Source of the DNA: an uncultured Mediterraneibacter sp.
Lineage (GTDB): Bacteria; Bacillota; Clostridia; Lachnospirales; Lachnospiraceae
Reading direction: 5' to 3'
Assembly: GCA_944376685.1 (NCBI GenBank)
Contig: CALWDN010000003.1
Location: 1 to 61,090 of the forward strand
Length of the DNA stretch: 61,090 nt
In this document: positions 1 through 7,908 of the stretch, in pieces
Layout of the letters: every line of letters begins with the position of its first letter
How positions within the stretch are numbered: the first letter of the stretch is position 1
Position numbers and translations under genes: made by a program
Notes under the pieces: generated by a model
Told to the model about the DNA's origin: nothing
The model's input: the letters and a program-made list of their open reading frames with translations, nothing else
Database searches by the model: none

Positions 1-259
1 AGGTCAGTATATTTTCCCCGATATTCTGCCCCAGGGATTTGCCCAGCGAAGAGACCTCCAGCGAATGCGTCAGCCTGGTCCGTATGAAATCACTCTTGTC
101 CAGAGGGAACACCTGTGTCTTATCCTGCAGGCGGCGGAAGGACGCGCTCCCGATGATCCGGTGGTAGTCCTTCTCAAATTCGCTTCTCAGATCGGTTGTC
201 TTCCTCCCGGATGTGCTTTCCCGCTCACGCCCGGTCGACAGAAGCCGTTTCCACTCCAT
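1..259 (-). CDS. dgt: dGTPase, N-terminal part (gene runs off the window)
   Basis: Translating the minus strand from the ATG at 259 gives about 86 residues beginning MEWKRLL and containing the stretch FRRLQDKTQVF followed by RTRLTHSLEVSSLGKSLG. This is the N-terminus of deoxyguanosine triphosphate triphosphohydrolases, HD-domain enzymes that hydrolyse dGTP to deoxyguanosine and triphosphate. The His of LTHS is the first HD-domain metal ligand. The catalytic HD pair and the rest of the protein lie outside the window. A GGGAG-like site precedes the ATG. It starts 20 bases after the stop of the HTH gene and is co-directional with it, so it is probably the last gene seen here of the 4260-to-1 block. 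The frame is open through to the window edge. Confidence 0.85.
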   Translation of the reverse strand, partial: MEWKRLLSTGRERESTSGRKTTDLRSEFEKDYHRIIGSASFRRLQDKTQVFPLDKSDFIRTRLTHSLEVSSLGKSLGQNIGENILT

Positions 260-278
260 TCCCGCGTCTCTCCCTTCA

Positions 279-1109
279 TCAGTCCAGATAGATCGGCGGT
301 TCATATGCCTTTCCGAGAAGCGCCTTCTTGCGCTCCTGGAGTCCGAGGAACGCCCACTCCGTCATATCTGTCCATTTATGGATCGTCCGGTCATACACCT
401 GTACGTATCCGATCCGGGTAGGATGCATCCGCACACTGTTGGACTGATATTCCCGTCCGGTATACGGATTGACTTCGCCGGCCTCCCGGTCTTCCTCCAC
501 GTCATTGTGCCGGATGACCGGTTCAAAACTGTCGTCCTCATGCTTATCCGCAGCAGCCGCTTCCCTGCCGTCAGGCTTCTGCGCGCCATTCTCCGGTTCC
601 CGGCTGCCCCGGGCGTCCTCATCCCTGCTCTTTCTGCGCAGGAACAGCCCGCCGCTGTGCAGCCGCTCTTTCTTCGGCTTCTCCAGCTCTTTCTTTACTT
701 CCTCTACCGGTTCGCCGGCCTTTACATTTTCTTCCAGTTCGGAGAGCTCACGGTGTATATCGTAAAGCTCGCCGATCGTCATATCTCTTTCCTCCGGCGC
801 ATCCTGTTTGTCTGCTTCCCGCTCTACCGCTTCCGTCCGGGCGATCGCCTCCTGCTCGAGTGCGGCAGTACTGCGCGGCGGCGCCTGCACTTCCGACATA
901 ATGCTCAGGTGGAACGGGCAGTCCAGGATCTGCGCGATCATACGCATATCCTGCTCCTGGAAGTTATCCCTGCCGAGCCGCTGCGTCAGATTCTGGCGGG
1001 ACATCTTCCTTCCCGTCCTGGCTTCGATCAGCTCCGCAAGACGTTTGATCGTCATCCCTTTTCTTCCGAGAATGATCTTTACCTGTTCGCCGAATGTTAA
1101 ATCTTCCAT
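279..1109 (-). CDS. Hypothetical HTH protein with long charged C-terminal region
   Basis: A 276-residue protein starting at an ATG preceded by a strong AAGGAGG site. Residues 1-70 look like a helix-turn-helix domain of the Xre/lambda type (residues around GMTIKRLAELIEARTG, then RQNLTQRLG). The rest is rich in Glu, Lys and Arg and probably largely disordered, with a short C-terminal segment containing YDRTIHKWTDMTEWAF. I do not recognise a named family for the C-terminal region. It lies 62 bases after the carboxypeptidase stop and 20 bases before dgt, so it is likely cotranscribed. A role in DNA binding is inferred only from the N-terminus. Confidence 0.7.
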   Translation of the reverse strand: MEDLTFGEQVKIILGRKGMTIKRLAELIEARTGRKMSRQNLTQRLGRDNFQEQDMRMIAQILDCPFHLSIMSEVQAPPRSTAALEQEAIARTEAVEREADKQDAPEERDMTIGELYDIHRELSELEENVKAGEPVEEVKKELEKPKKERLHSGGLFLRRKSRDEDARGSREPENGAQKPDGREAAAADKHEDDSFEPVIRHNDVEEDREAGEVNPYTGREYQSNSVRMHPTRIGYVQVYDRTIHKWTDMTEWAFLGLQERKKALLGKAYEPPIYLD

Positions 1110-1171
1110 GTTTCTCCTCCTTATGTATCTTTATATTCCCCTTTTTCACTGTTTCCACCCGGATCTTATGT

Positions 1172-2014
1172 TCAGGCCCCAAGGTACTCCTCAAGCGTGA
1201 GCCCCTGCTCCGTTATCTCCTTTGCCGCTTCCTTCCCCACATACCTGTAATGCCACGGCTCATAAATGATCCCGGTAATGTCAGCTTTATCCGGCGGATA
1301 TCTCAGGATAAAACCGTATTCCCAGCAATGCGCCATCAGCCACTGCTGCTCGCTGGTGTCCCCCTGGCGTTCATCCAGTTCATCATAATGCGTCGATATG
1401 ATGTCAACCGCAAGGCCGGTCGCATGCTCGCTGGTTCCCGGAAGGGCGACCTGCGTGCTCGTATCCTGATAGGCTTCCAGGGGCGTCATCCCCTGTGCCA
1501 TGCGGTCCAGCACCGATGTATTGAAGATCTCCACCTGCCGGTCATAAGAACGGTAGGCCGAGGTGACATACATACTCATACCCGCCGCCGCGCCGTCCTG
1601 CATCATCTGCTCCAGGTCTGCGGCGATCCGGCCGTCCACCTGACGGCCTTCCCCGATGTCTGTCAGGGATTCCGGCACATATGAGCCGTCGAGCGGATGG
1701 TCTTCATTGACCAGTACAAGGGACCATGCCTGCGGATCTTCTGCGAGAACCCCGGCATTATCCTGCACGGCCCGTTCTTTATCCAGCTCCTGCTCCAGTT
1801 CTTCCTTTTCCCCGGCAAGCTGTTCGGCCTGTTCTCTGTATTTTAAAGCTTCCTCCCGGGATCCGGCCCGCTCTTCCTTTATGATCCCGTACATACTGAC
1901 GGACGCCGAGACCATCCCGGCCGTCAGGCCGACCAGGGCGCCTGCGACTGCGGCAGCCATCCATCGGTCAGCTCTTCTTATCTTTATCAGTTTATGTAAT
2001 CGAATAAATTTCAT
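1172..2014 (-). CDS. Membrane-anchored D-alanyl-D-alanine carboxypeptidase (VanY/M15B)
   Basis: 280 residues. An N-terminal membrane segment (about 18-44) places the enzyme outside the cell; a coiled-coil-like stretch (about 45-80, rich in Glu/Lys/Gln) follows, then the peptidase domain. M15 zinc-peptidase motifs are visible: SAYRSYDRQ, SEHATGLAVDI (the SxHxxGxAxD zinc motif) and EPWHYRYVG. The family trims the terminal D-Ala from peptidoglycan stem peptides. The ATG at 2014 forms an ATGA overlap with the stop of the upstream phosphopantetheinyl transferase gene, indicating translational coupling; the open frame extends upstream to 2095 but that extension is inside the neighbouring gene and lacks a sensible start. 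No van resistance genes accompany it, so a housekeeping wall-trimming role is more likely than glycopeptide resistance. Confidence 0.88.
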   Translation of the reverse strand: MKFIRLHKLIKIRRADRWMAAAVAGALVGLTAGMVSASVSMYGIIKEERAGSREEALKYREQAEQLAGEKEELEQELDKERAVQDNAGVLAEDPQAWSLVLVNEDHPLDGSYVPESLTDIGEGRQVDGRIAADLEQMMQDGAAAGMSMYVTSAYRSYDRQVEIFNTSVLDRMAQGMTPLEAYQDTSTQVALPGTSEHATGLAVDIISTHYDELDERQGDTSEQQWLMAHCWEYGFILRYPPDKADITGIIYEPWHYRYVGKEAAKEITEQGLTLEEYLGA

Positions 2015-2637
2015 AATGCAAACTCCGTATGAAGTTCCGCATCGATCCCGGCATCCGTCGAGCACACAGCCATCTTGTAAGGCTGCCCTGCCCACTGATA
2101 CTCACAGTAATAATAATGTTCTGTAAATTCTTCCGGCTGCCTGACAAGGACAGGCGGATCGCCTGCCCGGATGCAGAACCGGTCGAGCGGAAGGGCCATG
2201 CCTCTGCCGGTTGCCTTCATAAAGCTTTCCTTCAGCACCCAGTACCGGTAGAACAGGTCTGTCCTCTCCTCTTCCGACTTTTCTCTTATGATCGCTTCGT
2301 ATTCCTCGGGGCAGAAATACTGCTCCGCCAGTTTAAGCCTCAGCTTCCCGGTCTTTTCCACATCACACCCCACCTGCGCCGTGCAGCCGTCCAGAACGGC
2401 GGCGCACATCACCAGGGCGCCCGAATGGGAAAGATTAAACGGTGCATCTTCCGAAAGGCCGTACTTTTCACGGATTTTCTGCCAGAGGATCCATACGCCC
2501 ACACTCTGCGCCTTCATCGCATCCAGCTTCAGCTTATCCGCCTTCTGCTTTCTGAAATCCGGCACCATGGCGTAATACTTTTCATAGCATTCCCTTTCGA
2601 ATAGCGGAGAGATATCCGCCGCCCACGCTTTAACCAT
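2011..2637 (-). CDS. 4'-phosphopantetheinyl transferase superfamily protein (Sfp type)
   Basis: 208 residues. The Sfp-type signatures are present: GCDVEK (residues 90-95, Mg-binding Asp92 and Glu94) and RYWVLKESFMKATGRG (131-146), plus NLSHSG (69-73) in the CoA-binding region. The family transfers the phosphopantetheine arm of CoA to a serine of carrier proteins. There is no polyketide or nonribosomal peptide synthase in the window, so the acceptor may be the fatty-acid ACP or a distant carrier protein. It follows the GGDEF/EAL gene by 3 bases, with AAAGGA as ribosome site, and overlaps the carboxypeptidase gene by ATGA. Confidence 0.9.
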   Translation of the reverse strand: MVKAWAADISPLFERECYEKYYAMVPDFRKQKADKLKLDAMKAQSVGVWILWQKIREKYGLSEDAPFNLSHSGALVMCAAVLDGCTAQVGCDVEKTGKLRLKLAEQYFCPEEYEAIIREKSEEERTDLFYRYWVLKESFMKATGRGMALPLDRFCIRAGDPPVLVRQPEEFTEHYYYCEYQWAGQPYKMAVCSTDAGIDAELHTEFAL

Positions 2638-2640
2638 TCT

Positions 2641-4260
2641 CTATCCTTTCAGGTATCTGACTTCAAACGTATCGATCGTGATCGGTTTGTTGAACAGCGT
2701 TCCCTGCGCATAGTCACAGCCCAGCTCTTTCAGGACATTGAGCTGGTCCTGCGTCTCCACGCCGGACGCCTGGACCGTCGCCCCGAGCTGCCTGCACACA
2801 TCGATCACAGCCTGCGCCACGATGCGGCTGCGCATATTGCCCACGATATTCGTGATCAGGCTCTTGTCCAGCTTCAGACCGTCGAACTCCATAAGCGACA
2901 GGATCGAGAAGCTGGAGTCCTTCGCCCCGAAATGATCAAGGATCACCCGGACATTGGCCTTGCGGATCTTGCTGCTCGTCTCTGCAAGCATCTCCTGGTT
3001 CATATCGCTTCCGGATTCCGACACCTCGACTTCCAGGTATTCACACAGCACATGATATTTCTCGATCAGGCGGAGCATCCGGTCCGCGATGCTCTCCTGC
3101 TTCAGGGTTGCCCCCGCGAAATTCACCGCAACCGGGATCATCGGGAGTCCCTCCAGCTCCCAGCGGTGCAGCGTCCTGCATACTTCCTCGAACACGTACA
3201 GATCCAGATAATGGGACAGCTTCGTCTCCTCGAGGAGATTGATATATTTCCCCGGATCTACGATCCCGAGATCCTTGTGGTGATAGCGTACAACCGCCTC
3301 GGCGCCCGCCACTTCCCCCGTAGCGGTGTCGATCTTCGGCACAAGGCAGACGATGAAATTCTTCTGCTCAAGGTCGTCCAGGAGATCCTGTTTGATGATC
3401 GGCTCGTGATGGCCTTTCTTCAGGTTCTTGTAGTATTTCTTCTTCTCGTCCCGCATCATCACTTCCGCGTTGTTGACGAGTTTGTCCATGTCGATGTCTA
3501 CTTTTTCCCACGCATAGCCCATAGCCACAAGCCCGAGGCTGATATTGTCAAGCTTCGTGTGCGCCGCATAGACCTGCTTCGTAAAATCTTCATAGGAAAT
3601 ATCCGCCGCGAGGACAAGGTATTCATCCCCGGTCAGGCGGTACACTTCCCCGCTGTGGAAATGCTCCTGGAGCACTTCGCCGACACGGACCACGACCTCA
3701 TCACCGTACTCACGCCCGAATTCTTTATTAAAGTTCTTCAGCCCATTGATATCCACAGACAGGGCGCCCAGCGATTTAAGGCCGGCCGCGTCCACATTGG
3801 CAAGATAGTCCACAAGGCTGTTCCGGTTGAGGAGCCCGGTCAGGTCGTCGTGATAGCTCAGGTACTCCTGCTGCTTCTGCAGCTTCTGCAGGGCGATGGC
3901 CTGCGGGATATACGGCAGGAGCGCGCGCATCAGATCCAGGGTGCAGCCGCCTCTGTGCACACCCACTACCGCCAGGACCGACGTCGTATCTTCGCTGATC
4001 TGGCGGAAGACGCTGTAGCAGTCAGAAGTCGTGTCGGTGATCTCCTCCTTCAGCCACTTCGGCTGCTGTTCGGCGGGCATCAGCTTCAGCCGGTCACGCT
4101 GCCACTCTACATTCTCGGCGCACCATTCATAGACCGTCTCGATATCTCCGTCTTCCTTTTCAATATAATAAGCATACTCTGCATCATAGTAATCTCTTAC
4201 TGTGCTGAGAACATCATTTATGATCTCCATCAGAGAACGCGGTTTGTAGCTTTCACTCAT
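2641..4260 (-). CDS. GGDEF-EAL domain protein, both active sites degenerate
   Basis: 539 residues. The N-terminal ~130 residues look like a GAF-type sensory domain; then a GGDEF domain (about 135-290) and an EAL domain (about 295-535). The GGDEF signature reads RLTGDEY (208-214), with Thr for the first Gly. The EAL signature reads AEAV rather than EAL, and the usual DDFG motif reads LDHFG, replacing one metal-binding Asp with His, although VNFAG and EVSESG keep the Asn and Glu positions. Intact versions make or degrade cyclic di-GMP; this one may be a poor enzyme or a c-di-GMP/GTP-responsive scaffold. No transmembrane segment is seen, so it is probably cytoplasmic. It is the first gene of the block running towards dgt. 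Confidence 0.85.
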   Translation of the reverse strand: MSESYKPRSLMEIINDVLSTVRDYYDAEYAYYIEKEDGDIETVYEWCAENVEWQRDRLKLMPAEQQPKWLKEEITDTTSDCYSVFRQISEDTTSVLAVVGVHRGGCTLDLMRALLPYIPQAIALQKLQKQQEYLSYHDDLTGLLNRNSLVDYLANVDAAGLKSLGALSVDINGLKNFNKEFGREYGDEVVVRVGEVLQEHFHSGEVYRLTGDEYLVLAADISYEDFTKQVYAAHTKLDNISLGLVAMGYAWEKVDIDMDKLVNNAEVMMRDEKKKYYKNLKKGHHEPIIKQDLLDDLEQKNFIVCLVPKIDTATGEVAGAEAVVRYHHKDLGIVDPGKYINLLEETKLSHYLDLYVFEEVCRTLHRWELEGLPMIPVAVNFAGATLKQESIADRMLRLIEKYHVLCEYLEVEVSESGSDMNQEMLAETSSKIRKANVRVILDHFGAKDSSFSILSLMEFDGLKLDKSLITNIVGNMRSRIVAQAVIDVCRQLGATVQASGVETQDQLNVLKELGCDYAQGTLFNKPITIDTFEVRYLKG

Positions 4261-4291
4261 TTTATTCTCTCCCCGTACTTATTTGGCAGAC

Positions 4292-4332
4292 AAGCGGTAT
4301 TTTTACCGGAAACCATGATAAAAATACCGCTT
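4292..4332. promoter_or_regulatory. 14-bp perfect inverted repeat in the GGDEF/EAL leader
   Basis: Arms 4292-4305 (AAGCGGTATTTTTA) and 4319-4332 are exact inverted repeats around a 13-base loop. They lie 32 bases upstream of the GGDEF/EAL start. There is no T-run after it on the minus strand, so an operator or an RNA structure in the leader is more likely than a terminator; which one cannot be decided from sequence. Confidence 0.6.
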
Positions 4333-4390
4333 TATCACTTTTTACAATGCATTTTAATTGTAGTATAGGAGTCCTGAAAATGCAATACGA

Positions 4391-4426
4391 AAAACGCCGG
4401 ATATGCCCAAAGATGCATATCCGGCG
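4391..4426 (-). terminator. Rho-independent terminator of the pit-DUF47 operon
   Basis: Perfect 12-bp stem (arms 4395-4406 and 4415-4426, CGCCGGATATGC) with an 8-base loop, followed on the minus strand by TTTTT. It lies just downstream of the DUF47 stop codon. Confidence 0.88.
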
Positions 4427-4441
4427 CTGTTTTACACCGAT

Positions 4442-5065
4442 TTATGAATTCTTCATGACCACGCTCTCAACCACATCCGCCGCGTGCTCGCAGGCATCCG
4501 CACAGCGCTCCAGGTAGATGTAGATATCCCGCCATGCGATGATCCTGAGCGGGTCGTCAGCCCCCGTATAAAGCCCCCGGATGCTTTCCATGAACAGCCG
4601 GTCCGCCTCTTCCTCGAAGTCATTGATCCGGATCACCAGCTGCTTCAGGCTCTTTGACCGTTTAAAGTTCCTGAATTCCTTCAGGAGATCCTTCACCGCG
4701 TCACAGCACTGGATGATGACATCCGTCATCTTCAGGGCGTTGGGCTCGATCTCCTGCACATTGTTCATGTACACGCGGAGCATGACGTCCTCCACTTTGT
4801 CCGTGATATTATCGATATTCTGGCTCAGGGAAACGATGTCCTCCCGCTCGATGGGCGGCAGGAACTCCTTCGCCAGATGGTCCAGCATATCGTGCTTTTT
4901 CATATCCGCGCTGTGCTCCACCTCGTGAAGCCGGTCCAGCTGTTCCTTCACTCTGTCCGGATGGAAGTCCGTGAGCGCTTCCTTCAGCATCTGCGCCGCG
5001 CGGCAGGAATCCTCCGCGCATGCCACAAAATTATCAAAATAAAATGAATCCTGTTTTTTTGCCAT
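4442..5065 (-). CDS. DUF47/PhoU-like phosphate transport accessory protein
   Basis: 207 residues, all-helical, of the DUF47 family (distantly PhoU-like), which pairs with PiT phosphate permeases and is thought to control them. Characteristic features are a DSFYF start and repeated acidic helices including the stretches EVEHSADMKKH and INDFEEEADRLFMESI. The start is set at the ATG at 5065, preceded by AGGAGGAGAAA; the frame opens upstream but that part overlaps the pit gene. It follows pit by 46 bases and shares its terminator, so the two form one operon. The regulatory role is known for the family in general and not shown here. Confidence 0.9.
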   Translation of the reverse strand: MAKKQDSFYFDNFVACAEDSCRAAQMLKEALTDFHPDRVKEQLDRLHEVEHSADMKKHDMLDHLAKEFLPPIEREDIVSLSQNIDNITDKVEDVMLRVYMNNVQEIEPNALKMTDVIIQCCDAVKDLLKEFRNFKRSKSLKQLVIRINDFEEEADRLFMESIRGLYTGADDPLRIIAWRDIYIYLERCADACEHAADVVESVVMKNS

Positions 5066-5111
5066 TTTCTTCTCCTCCTGAATCCCATTCAAGACTTGTT
5101 CATTCAATGTA

Positions 5112-6164
5112 CTAGAATATGGTGATAAATATCTTTGCCACAATAAAGCTGATCAGCCCACACCCCGGAAACGTAAAGATCCAGGTCAGCATCATGTCCT
5201 TTACCACGCCGAAATTGATGGCGGAAAGGCGCTTCACTGCCCCCACGCCCATGATGGCGCTCGTCTTTGTGTGCGTTGTGGACACCGGAATGCCGAATAC
5301 GCTTGATAAGAGCAGGCAGGCCGCTCCGGCAAGGTCCGCGGAAAATCCCTGGAACTTCTCAAGCTTCACCATATCCATACCCACAGATTTGATGATCTTC
5401 TCGCCGCCGACGCTGGTCCCCACGCCCATGACCACGCTGCACAGCAGCATGAGCCATACCGGGATCAGCATCCCCTCCACGCTGCTCTGGCCATTGCAGA
5501 ACGCCACGCCCAGGAAGAGCACGCCGATAAACTTCTGTCCGTCCTGCGCGCCGTGCATGAAGCTCATGAAAGCCGCGCCGAAGATCTGCGCCGCTGAGAA
5601 GAACCCGTTGGTCCTGCGACGGTCCACGCCCGCGCAGATCACCGTAATGACCTTGCAGATGACCCAGCCCATGAAGAAGCCGAGCACAAGGCTGAGCACC
5701 AGCCCGTAGAGCACTTTCACCCACTCGTCAAAATTCACGCCGCCCACGCCGTTGTGGATGGCGATCGCCGCGCCCGTGAGGCCCGCGATCAGGCTGTGGC
5801 TCTCGCTGGTCGGGATGCCGAATACCGAAGCCGCCACGCTGTACACCACGATGGAAAACAAAGCCGCGCACAGGGCGATCAGCGCCGCATCCGTCTGGCC
5901 GCCGAAGTCAACCATGTTGCTGATCGTAGAAGCGACCGAGCTGTTGATCTTGGTCATGACCAGCACGCCGAGGAAATTGAACACCGCGCTCATCATGATC
6001 GCCGTCCTGACCTTCAGACACCGGGTGGCGATGCAGGTGGCGATGGCGTTCGGTGCGTCTGTCCAGCCGTTTACAAATATCACGCCCAGTGTCAGCGCCA
6101 CAGTCACCAGAAGGACCGGATTTGAGAACACCTGCTGGCAGAATCCTGCAAAAGAAACGTCCAT
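5112..6164 (-). CDS. pit: PiT-family inorganic phosphate permease
   Basis: 350 residues with about ten hydrophobic segments. The two PiT/PHO4 signature repeats are present: GWTDAPNAIATCIATR near the N-terminus and GIPVSTTHTKTSAIMGVGAVKR near the C-terminus. Members import phosphate, usually as a neutral metal-phosphate complex driven by the proton gradient. The start at 6164 has AAGGAGAAATAT upstream; upstream in-frame codons belong to the leader. It has its own consensus promoter at 6275-6303 and is followed by its DUF47 partner. Confidence 0.93.
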   Translation of the reverse strand: MDVSFAGFCQQVFSNPVLLVTVALTLGVIFVNGWTDAPNAIATCIATRCLKVRTAIMMSAVFNFLGVLVMTKINSSVASTISNMVDFGGQTDAALIALCAALFSIVVYSVAASVFGIPTSESHSLIAGLTGAAIAIHNGVGGVNFDEWVKVLYGLVLSLVLGFFMGWVICKVITVICAGVDRRRTNGFFSAAQIFGAAFMSFMHGAQDGQKFIGVLFLGVAFCNGQSSVEGMLIPVWLMLLCSVVMGVGTSVGGEKIIKSVGMDMVKLEKFQGFSADLAGAACLLLSSVFGIPVSTTHTKTSAIMGVGAVKRLSAINFGVVKDMMLTWIFTFPGCGLISFIVAKIFITIF

Positions 6165-6219
6165 ATATTTCTCCTTTTTTTCTTTCTTTGTATGCCCGTT
6201 TTCATCCGGACACGGAATT

Positions 6220-6254
6220 CTGCGCAAAAAAACCGGCCTGCTTTTGCCAGGTCG
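6220..6254 (-). promoter_or_regulatory. Hairpin followed by T7 in the pit leader (possible attenuator)
   Basis: Between the pit promoter and the pit start codon, a short hairpin (GACCTG paired with CAGGCC, one G-T pair, 7-base loop) is followed on the minus strand by seven Ts. It looks like an intrinsic terminator placed inside the leader, so pit may be controlled by attenuation. No known riboswitch consensus is evident. Confidence 0.5.
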
Positions 6255-6274
6255 TTTTACGCAAAATTTACTTA

Positions 6275-6303
6275 AATATAACATCCGCCCCTCACAGTGT
6301 CAA
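6275..6303 (-). promoter_or_regulatory. Promoter of pit operon
   Basis: On the minus strand TTGACA (6303-6298), 17 bases, TATATT (6280-6275); start of transcription is expected near 6268, about 100 bases before the pit ATG. Confidence 0.75.
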
Positions 6304-6330
6304 CGAATGCCGGATTTCTTAGCAGAAATA

Positions 6331-6362
6331 TAGCGGGCGGCTGTTCTGCCAGCCGCCCGCCG
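6331..6362 (-). terminator. Terminator after coaX
   Basis: A 10-bp GC-rich stem (GCGGGCGGCT paired with AGCCGCCCGC, 8-base loop) followed by TATATTTCT on the minus strand, 16 bases past the coaX stop. It separates the CoA operon from pit. Confidence 0.75.
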
Positions 6363-6377
6363 TTTTCATGTCTTTAT

Positions 6378-7160
6378 TTATCTGTGATGCGCCTTATCCG
6401 CATTCTTCCGGTAGATGACCGCCAGTCCCTTCAGCAGCAGGTTGTCGTCAAGGATAACCTCTTTTCTGCAGTACGGAATGATCTTCTCCGCCAGGCCCCC
6501 GGTGGCGATCACCGTTGGGTCGCCTTCCAGTTCATCCGACAGCCGCTCGATGATCCCGTCGATGGCCGCGGCCGCGCTGTAGATCACCCCGCTCTTCATA
6601 CAGTCCACCGTATTTTTCCCGATGATGTGCTGGGACGCCTCCAGACTGATGCCGCCCAGCTGGGATGCATGTGCGGTCAGAGAATCCAGGGACACCCCGA
6701 TCCCGGGATAGATCATGCCTCCGACATAATTTTTGTCCTTATCGATCACGCACACCGTATTGGCCGTCCCCATATCGAAAATGAGCAGCGGTGCGGGATA
6801 CTCCGCCAGGGCCGCCACCGAATCCACCACCAGGTCGCTGCCCAGCTGCGCCGGATTGTCGATCCGGATGTTAAGTCCCGTCTTAATGCCCGCGCCTACG
6901 ACCAGCGGCTCCTTCTTCAGGATCTTCTCCACCGCCAGTTTGACCGCCGTTGTGATCTGCGGCACCACCGAGGAGATGATCCCGCCTTCCAGATCCGTGT
7001 GTTTAATATGATAAATGTCGAGTACATTTTTAATATCAATGGCATACTCGAGCTCCGTCTTTGTGCGGACCGTGGAAAGCCGCTCCACAAACGCGCAGTC
7101 TTTCCCGTCGATGCACCCGATCACGATATTTGTATTGCCGATATCTACTGCCAGGATCAT
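6378..7160 (-). CDS. coaX: Type III pantothenate kinase
   Basis: 260 residues. Phosphorylates pantothenate, the first step of CoA synthesis, using the ASKHA fold. Visible motifs: DIGNTN (phosphate 1 loop, residues 5-10), the GLNIRIDNPAQLGSD pantothenate-binding region, DMGTANTVCVID (phosphate 2) and GGMIYPGIGVS. Length matches the family. The ATG at 7160 starts two bases after the stop of the ECF transporter gene, with AAGGCTGGG-like ribosome site inside that gene; the frame opening further upstream is inside the neighbour. Type III kinases are not feedback-inhibited by CoA. With panT and coaBC it forms a pantothenate-to-phosphopantetheine operon. Confidence 0.95.
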   Translation of the reverse strand: MILAVDIGNTNIVIGCIDGKDCAFVERLSTVRTKTELEYAIDIKNVLDIYHIKHTDLEGGIISSVVPQITTAVKLAVEKILKKEPLVVGAGIKTGLNIRIDNPAQLGSDLVVDSVAALAEYPAPLLIFDMGTANTVCVIDKDKNYVGGMIYPGIGVSLDSLTAHASQLGGISLEASQHIIGKNTVDCMKSGVIYSAAAAIDGIIERLSDELEGDPTVIATGGLAEKIIPYCRKEVILDDNLLLKGLAVIYRKNADKAHHR

Positions 7161-7162
7161 GA

Positions 7163-7843
7163 TTAAAAGCCCAGCCTTTCCCTTATATTTTTCTTCATCA
7201 GGACTTTCCCGATGCAAAGCGTCAGGACGCCCGCGACAATGGCCTCCGGCACGCCGTTTATGCCGATCACGGACAGGATGAATGTGTACACCGCCGAAGA
7301 CGCCACTTCATTGGCCTGTGCATAGGCCTCCCTGAAGAAGAGAAAGATCATGTTCATGACCAGCAGAGTGTTCACCAGCGCGCCCGATATGCCCGCCAGC
7401 ACCAGGCCGATGCCCGATACGCCCTTCTTCTTCGTCTCTTCACTGACAAACCGCATGACCAGCTTATAGACATAAAACGGAACGATCCCTACCAGGATGC
7501 GCGGGATGAAGCAGATGACCACGCTCCCGATCCCGCCGCTGAATTCGCCCAGATTGTAAAACGGTGTGAAAACGAACGACGTGACCGTCGGATTGACCGT
7601 ATTATTGATAAAACTTGTCAGGCCGAAAAGGAATCCGAGCGCGCCGCCCTTCTTCGGCCCCATCAGCAGTGAAGCGATAATGACCGGGATATGGATGATG
7701 GTCGCCCGTGTAAATCCCAGCGGTATATAGCCAAGAAAGGGGGTGAAGGCCATAATGCATATGATCGCGCCAAAGATCGCCACCTGGACCATGCTTATGG
7801 TACTGTATCTGCTTCCTGCATGTTTCTGTATTGAATTGTTCAT
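7163..7843 (-). CDS. ECF transporter S component, probably pantothenate-specific (PanT)
   Basis: 226 residues, about six hydrophobic helices, with the N-terminal region STISMVQVAIFGAIICIMAF resembling the helix-1 contact region of energy-coupling-factor S components. Such proteins bind a vitamin and use a shared EcfAA'T motor encoded elsewhere. Specificity for pantothenate is inferred from position: it sits between coaBC and coaX in a CoA operon, as in other Firmicutes. The start at 7843 has GGGAGGACAATAATT upstream. A different substrate cannot be excluded from sequence alone. Confidence 0.85.
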   Translation of the reverse strand: MNNSIQKHAGSRYSTISMVQVAIFGAIICIMAFTPFLGYIPLGFTRATIIHIPVIIASLLMGPKKGGALGFLFGLTSFINNTVNPTVTSFVFTPFYNLGEFSGGIGSVVICFIPRILVGIVPFYVYKLVMRFVSEETKKKGVSGIGLVLAGISGALVNTLLVMNMIFLFFREAYAQANEVASSAVYTFILSVIGINGVPEAIVAGVLTLCIGKVLMKKNIRERLGF

Positions 7844-7908
7844 AATTATTGTCCTCCCTGTTATCATTCCCCGTCCGGGGATACAATACATGAGTCTCTG
7901 TCTCTCTG

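Noticed and set aside
1172..2014. VanY-type gene as part of a glycopeptide-resistance cluster
   Set aside because: No vanHAX-like or D-Ala-D-Ser genes are nearby; neighbours are housekeeping.
2932..4368. 478-codon plus-strand frame
   Set aside because: Shadow of the GGDEF/EAL gene; no start signal.
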